A DNA stretch of 64,000 nucleotides from Paraphysomonas bandaiensis (Eukaryota; Chrysophyceae), in NCBI GenBank assembly GCA_965644295.1, contig CBFFRP010000358.1:170064-234063 (forward strand), read 5' to 3'. The notes below the pieces were generated by a model. It did no database searches, was not told where the DNA came from, and saw nothing but the letters and a program-made list of their open reading frames with translations. How positions within the stretch are numbered: the stretch's first letter is position 1; the number at the start of each line of letters is the position of its first letter. This document shows positions 59,830-64,000 of the stretch, piece after piece. The position numbers and the translations under genes are program-made.

Positions 59830-62800
59830 GTGTCCGCAGCTGCTCACACGTGGTTATCCCCCAGTCCACACTTACATATCCATAGTTGGCCCTCACCTGA
59901 CACAACGACCTTCGCCCGTAGCAACCACATGCGTCCACCACGTAAACCGCCAGACAAACAGTCGAGATCCACCAGCGTACATCCCACGAAAAGGCACCAA
60001 GGACCGCACTATTCCTGTGATAATAGTGGTGATGGACCACGAAAACGGCCGGCCTCGACACAACGTAAGCGAAACAACCTCCGGCGGCTCAGTCGCAAAC
60101 GAACTCTGCAACAATTTCGTGAAGGAACAATCCAGTCCCTCCCTCCACACATACAACGCCAACAGACACGAAACAAGCTCCGCATCCGTGCCCACAACAA
60201 GCAAGCATGGCGAGAGCATTTACAACACCTGGCACAACAGTGTGTAGACACACACAACATCGTGACCACTCCTATACCTGACACAGCACCCACAGCTGTT
60301 ACAGCACCCCCCCGTCCAGAAGACTCCACACATACTATTTGCCTCCCTCCGCCCACAGTGGAGGACGAACAAGAGAGAACAATCACTGACACAAGTGTAC
60401 TGCCTCAACTATTTGTGCCGCACCCTCTGCCAGCTGCCTTCACGGACCCCGGACTGCAGAATTGGTCCTTCTACTCGCCCAGCGGTCTGTTAGCCATTGC
60501 CATACACGAAGAGGTGGTTCACAGTGTCATGTCCATGCTACAATCGAGGCACGCTTTAGAACGCATAGAACAGCACCTCAGATGTTCGCTTGAGGAGGGG
60601 AAAATGCTGGTTGCACGTCACTACACACACACAGAATACAACAACACACCAATGGAGGGCTTCTGCGGACTAGCTGCTATTGCCGCAATATACCACAAAC
60701 AACCGGAGGAGGACCACTACCCGTATTTAAATCCCGATGATCCAGCCTCGAAAGCAAAACTGCTCCAAGTCATTCAGACAAGCAGGACGGTACTTAGTAC
60801 CTACACGCTCGCTGAAGCCAAGATGCTTAACTTTGCATGCATCCGGAAGAAGCTCCGACAGCAGCTAACAACGTACAACAAAGCACTACGCCGCAAACGA
60901 CCAACTGCTGTCGGAATACCCCCAGAGCAATGGGGCTACACAGACATCATAGCCCTCCTGGCAGAAACCCTGAGTATACGAATTCGTATCTGGCAAGATT
61001 CACCAGTGGACCTTGGCCACAACTGGGCGTACTGGTCTACCCACCATTCCTCCTTCCTTCCACAAACTCAATTCCTTCCATCCTATGATGTGTTTTGCTC
61101 CAACGACCACTTCTTCCTGGACACCAAATACCCGGTGGAGTTGGAACTACACGCGCTACTCGAGAGAATTCCTGACCTCGTCATCATGCGTCTCCAAAAT
61201 GTGTTGCAATATCATTCCAAGGGAATGCAAGGAGTCCATCGTGCCAGGTCCATCAACCATCCCTCCCACGCCCTTCAGGGGAAGGAATTCTCTTCCGATA
61301 ACAGCGGTGACGGACCCAGCAAATCCACCCACACATTACCCTTACCCACTAAGGATGCCACCACACCGTATGCAACTCTATTTGACTATTTCCCAGTCAA
61401 ACGGAGGCCACCTACCACCAACCCTACTCAACTGAACACCATGCGAACTCCAGCATTAGCCCCAGACGGCCCATCCTCACACTCCACTACCACTCTTGAC
61501 ATCAGGCCGGATGCACTGCCCAAGGATATTGCCACACACCCCCGACACTACACAGAGGGCTGGGGTCACACGCCCTTTCACTCCGATCTGCTGAACAACT
61601 GGGTTAGATATGATAAAACCCAAACCATTGCTGCCTCCCCACAGGGAAACCTTTTAAAAGAAATATATGCACACATGCTATCCCCTGCCTGTTCAGACAT
61701 ATGGGAAGGATTCATAGCCAAGGCTTCCAGGACGGACAACTATGATCTCATGATATCATTCACGCTACCAGAGCACAAATTGGACACCACGCACAGCGCC
61801 CTACTAGTTGCCCAGCATCTCGCGAATGGCAACAAACCCTGGGCAGACTCCACTCATGTTGTATCTAGGCATGTGCGGACCCTTTGCCTGACAAAGGGTA
61901 TTCCCTCAACAGCCACTGTTAGTCTCCGTAAGACACTCATGCAATATGAATCCTCGACTCCACACACAGGACTACATCTAGACACGGAGGACTTCCAACT
62001 GCTACTCGATCTTCTCTCCATACCATACAGACTATGGGACGCTGTTCAACCGCACCTGGCGCCTGGTTGGGCACAGCTGTCACCATTCTCCAGACAGGCA
62101 CTAACAGTGCACGCTTCTACCAACAATGTGGTAACCCATGACATCATACGCAGCCAGCATGGGTTTCACATACTCAATGCAACAAATATCCTCACCTGCA
62201 TCATGCACGCTCTAACACGGACTCAGGAGCGGCTATCCTGTTTTCTACAACACCAGACCTCCAGACAGAGCACCAACATCCTCTGGACTTCTGAGCCGTC
62301 AACTGTACCACCTATGCTACATGAGCACAGAGAGCAACAGGAACAGAGGGAAGTAATTGCAGTCTCCTTGTCACCGAGAGCTCGACGTCAACTACGACAG
62401 ATGAACCCCACGGACCGTCGACAACTCAGGCTCCATATGTGCGACATGAGCAGAGTCTATCGCCTCACCCTCAGACCCTCAGCCCTTCGCACACAACAAC
62501 ATATCCCTAGTGATGGGTACTGCGCATACAGCACACTCTATCATCTGCACATTCTTGCTTCAAGCAGGCGACACACTCGCTCCTGTCTGAAATTAGACCT
62601 CAAACAACGCAAGGACCGTCACACGCTAGCATCTTTCATAAATACATTAGGCACCCAAGCGTTCGACACAATGCAACGGGAGTGCATGGCCCATCACACA
62701 CTTCAGCCACTACGACATAAGTTAGATCACGCACAGGCCGCACATTTAATACCTACCAAAACAACATACACTACGGAGGACGACATAACTCACTGGCTCT

Positions 62801-63558
62801 CAGTGCGAGAGGTCCACCTTTTAGCCTCTACTATCAACCCCTGCACGACGTGGGCGCAAAATGGTAATTACCTCAGCATTGTAGGCATCCCTACAGACAA
62901 AGTAGCTTATAACATCGCATGGAAGGTGGACGAACTTAGGGACGCTATTCGTGATAACTACTACCATGTCATACTACAAGATGCTCACTACTTCCTCTTA
63001 GACCCTGCCGGTCTTTCTACTGCCCTAGACAACGCCCTACTATCTCTTGAAAACACCTTGGCCACCAGTATACTCTCAACGGCTGACCCCATCGCTCCAC
63101 CTACACTTCCCGCGGACTCAATCACGAACAACAATAGGACATCAAAGATGACCAGCACCAGAACAACCTCATCAAGCAGCACCAAGTTAGCACGAACAAA
63201 TCGACAGATTCTGCAGGCTTCAACCCCTGGAGCACTACCATCGCACAAGAAGATGCAGTTGAAACACGCCCAAACTGCGTTGACAAGTCGATGCCAGCCA
63301 ACCCGGAAAGCCAAAAAGGTCGTAAATTACGATGAAAGTGACCAACCAACGAACCTTCACAACTCACACCCAACCACGACCACACGAACGATCAGACCAA
63401 CTCCAGCACTAGATACCACCGGCTGGGACAGGACTGGTCAAGAAAGTTCTACATTGCGTACGCCGATAACACTGCCAAAGGACTATCCCTTTATGCGAAG
63501 AACACATTCCCAGCAGACGTCATCATTGCTGAGTACAAAGGCAAACGCTATCCACTAA
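59830..63558 (+). CDS. Element ORF C: tandem OTU-like cysteine-protease modules
   Basis: 1,242 aa. Module 1: nucleophile motif TPMEGFCGLAAIAAIYHK (Cys about 279), helix TDIIALLAETLSIRIRIW, and His-containing strand FCSNDHFFLD (about 420). Module 3: IPSDGYCAYSTLYHLHIL (Cys about 898) and ILQDAHYFLLDPAG (about 1050). The order [D/E]G-x-C, then H-x-F-L-x-D, is that of OTU deubiquitinase-type proteases. Between them, EDFQLLLDLLSIPYRLWDAV and RSQHGFHILNATN look like the later half of a middle copy that has lost its Cys. A DNSGDGP motif occurs twice, at about residues 64 and 491. The N-terminus is highly basic (RKRNNLRRLSRKR). The C-terminal ~150 residues are Ser/Thr-rich and overlap the SET frame. 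Proteolytic activity is inferred. Confidence 0.7.
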   Translation: MSAAAHTWLSPSPHLHIHSWPSPDTTTFARSNHMRPPRKPPDKQSRSTSVHPTKRHQGPHYSCDNSGDGPRKRPASTQRKRNNLRRLSRKRTLQQFREGTIQSLPPHIQRQQTRNKLRIRAHNKQAWREHLQHLAQQCVDTHNIVTTPIPDTAPTAVTAPPRPEDSTHTICLPPPTVEDEQERTITDTSVLPQLFVPHPLPAAFTDPGLQNWSFYSPSGLLAIAIHEEVVHSVMSMLQSRHALERIEQHLRCSLEEGKMLVARHYTHTEYNNTPMEGFCGLAAIAAIYHKQPEEDHYPYLNPDDPASKAKLLQVIQTSRTVLSTYTLAEAKMLNFACIRKKLRQQLTTYNKALRRKRPTAVGIPPEQWGYTDIIALLAETLSIRIRIWQDSPVDLGHNWAYWSTHHSSFLPQTQFLPSYDVFCSNDHFFLDTKYPVELELHALLERIPDLVIMRLQNVLQYHSKGMQGVHRARSINHPSHALQGKEFSSDNSGDGPSKSTHTLPLPTKDATTPYATLFDYFPVKRRPPTTNPTQLNTMRTPALAPDGPSSHSTTTLDIRPDALPKDIATHPRHYTEGWGHTPFHSDLLNNWVRYDKTQTIAASPQGNLLKEIYAHMLSPACSDIWEGFIAKASRTDNYDLMISFTLPEHKLDTTHSALLVAQHLANGNKPWADSTHVVSRHVRTLCLTKGIPSTATVSLRKTLMQYESSTPHTGLHLDTEDFQLLLDLLSIPYRLWDAVQPHLAPGWAQLSPFSRQALTVHASTNNVVTHDIIRSQHGFHILNATNILTCIMHALTRTQERLSCFLQHQTSRQSTNILWTSEPSTVPPMLHEHREQQEQREVIAVSLSPRARRQLRQMNPTDRRQLRLHMCDMSRVYRLTLRPSALRTQQHIPSDGYCAYSTLYHLHILASSRRHTRSCLKLDLKQRKDRHTLASFINTLGTQAFDTMQRECMAHHTLQPLRHKLDHAQAAHLIPTKTTYTTEDDITHWLSVREVHLLASTINPCTTWAQNGNYLSIVGIPTDKVAYNIAWKVDELRDAIRDNYYHVILQDAHYFLLDPAGLSTALDNALLSLENTLATSILSTADPIAPPTLPADSITNNNRTSKMTSTRTTSSSSTKLARTNRQILQASTPGALPSHKKMQLKHAQTALTSRCQPTRKAKKVVNYDESDQPTNLHNSHPTTTTRTIRPTPALDTTGWDRTGQESSTLRTPITLPKDYPFMRRTHSQQTSSLLSTKANAIH

Positions 63559-63869
63559 CAAAGCTGAGTCAGTCTACAAGGCGTTCTGATTACATAGTTC
63601 AAGACAGTACTGGTACCTTCGCAATAGATGGCCTTGACCAAGTCCGACAATGTGTAACATGCGAAGCTGGGTATATTAATGACCCCCTAGCCACAAACAT
63701 GGCTAATGTCAAGTTTGTCACGAAAAATAAACGCCTCTATATCCGTACAATACGTTCCATTGCTAAGGATGAAGAACTTCTCATCAACTACGGGCATCAT
63801 TATTGGTGTGATCAACGCTGGCCACTTGAGATATTAACCAGCCAGGGCTGGCATACGACAGCGACATAG
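63342..63869 (+). CDS. SET-domain frame (-1 relative to ORF C)
   Basis: Open from after TGA at 63339 to TAG at 63867-63869, overlapping ORF C by 217 nt in the -1 frame. Encodes a compact SET methyltransferase: SET-N part AKGLSLYAKNTFPADVIIAE and YKGKRYPL, central DYIVQDSTGTFAIDG, and the SAM/lysine-binding core GYINDPLATNMANVKFV followed by IRSIAKDEELLINYGHHYW. GYIND replaces the usual RFINH, so the conserved His after Asn is Asp; the terminal ELLxxYG...YW is intact. No ATG precedes the domain, so expression would need frameshifting, reinitiation or a sequencing or mutational frameshift in this copy. No post-SET cysteines were seen. Confidence 0.75.
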   Translation, partial: PTNEPSQLTPNHDHTNDQTNSSTRYHRLGQDWSRKFYIAYADNTAKGLSLYAKNTFPADVIIAEYKGKRYPLTKLSQSTRRSDYIVQDSTGTFAIDGLDQVRQCVTCEAGYINDPLATNMANVKFVTKNKRLYIRTIRSIAKDEELLINYGHHYWCDQRWPLEILTSQGWHTTAT

Positions 63870-64000
63870 GCGGTGCCAATATCGCAGTATGGGACAGACT
63901 CCTCTGCAGACAAGAGTGGAACTCCCACAGAGACCTCCAGCAGCATCCCCAAGGATCCCTCGGGAGCAGCCATGGACCTGACTCTCCACATGGAACACAA
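63870..64000 (+). other. Open C-rich sequence continuing past the window edge
   Basis: The SET frame remains open after its stop to the window end (ISQYGTDSSADKSGTPTETS onwards), Ser/Thr-rich. This may be the start of the next open frame; its identity is unknown. Confidence 0.3.

Larger units (their letters stand above)
56880..64000 (+). mobile_element. Large C-rich multi-ORF element encoding OTU-like and SET domains (partial)
   Basis: Over 7 kb without introns, in contrast to the host genes, with a strand bias to C and four successive long rightward frames spaced by 48-82 bp or overlapping. Base use matches the C-rich LINE fragments at 36640-37197, 40880-41194 and 41812-42183. One reading is that this is the 5' part of the same non-LTR retrotransposon family, with RT beyond the right edge. 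No polymerase is in view, so a Maverick-like element or integrated viral DNA cannot be excluded. Confidence 0.55.

Noticed and set aside
63300-63558. Programmed -1 frameshift site between ORF C and SET
   Set aside because: No heptamer of the X-XXY-YYZ form in the 0 frame after the -1 stop at 63339; CCCTTTA near 63487 is in the wrong phase.
1-64000. tRNA, rRNA or snRNA genes
   Set aside because: No cloverleaf with A/B box spacing or rRNA-like block was recognised by eye; a covariance-model scan would be needed to exclude small ones.

Overview
The window is nuclear DNA from a unicellular eukaryote (protist). Host genes are dense in short GT-AG introns (mostly 45-170 nt), TAA, TAG and TGA all act as stops, and AT-rich spacers alternate with gene-rich blocks. 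A bacterial-type aconitase B with a mitochondrial presequence, a secreted cysteine-rich GCC2/GCC3-type protein and a Crinkler-like NTPase would fit a stramenopile or another protist with oomycete-like gene content, but the lineage cannot be fixed from sequence alone.

Layout. 1-3012: decayed Ty1/copia element and LTR. 3465-12768 (-): MON2-like trans-Golgi scaffold. 13283-14918 (+): GPN-loop GTPase 1. 17179-21333 (-): mitochondrial aconitase B. 21878-27466 (+): secreted cysteine-repeat protein. 30156-32889 (-): kinesin. 33401-33578: small MITE. 34400-43173: a nest of retrotransposon relics and two copies of a roughly 2 kb TIR element carrying minisatellite, LINE fragments and a tandem exon-intron array. 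44138-46261 (-): Crinkler-like P-loop NTPase with a C-terminal HhH. 48167-49649 (-): G-protein beta. 50106-50689 (+): MIC19-like CHCH protein. 52633-54045 (+): membrane-anchored alpha/beta hydrolase. 54923-55351 (-): LRR protein. 55688-56585 (+): ATP10. About 56880-64000 (+): the intron-free, C-rich 5' part of a large mobile element with at least four open frames, including duplicated OTU-like cysteine-protease modules and a SET domain.

Exon models for GPN1, aconitase B, the GCC2 protein, kinesin, G-beta, MIC19 and ATP10 were built by hand. Each gives a total coding length divisible by three and an uninterrupted protein, which strongly supports them. Several host genes are head-to-head pairs (MON2/GPN1, AcnB/GCC2, G-beta/MIC19, LRR/ATP10) separated by 340-550 bp. 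These gaps share TACAGCAGT/ACTGCTGTA words, a likely promoter-associated motif.

Three of the host genes act in mitochondria (aconitase in the TCA cycle, MIC19 in cristae, ATP10 in ATP synthase assembly), but they are not arranged as an operon. The most unusual material is the OTU/SET element at the right edge and the in-frame exon-intron tandem array inside the TIR element.
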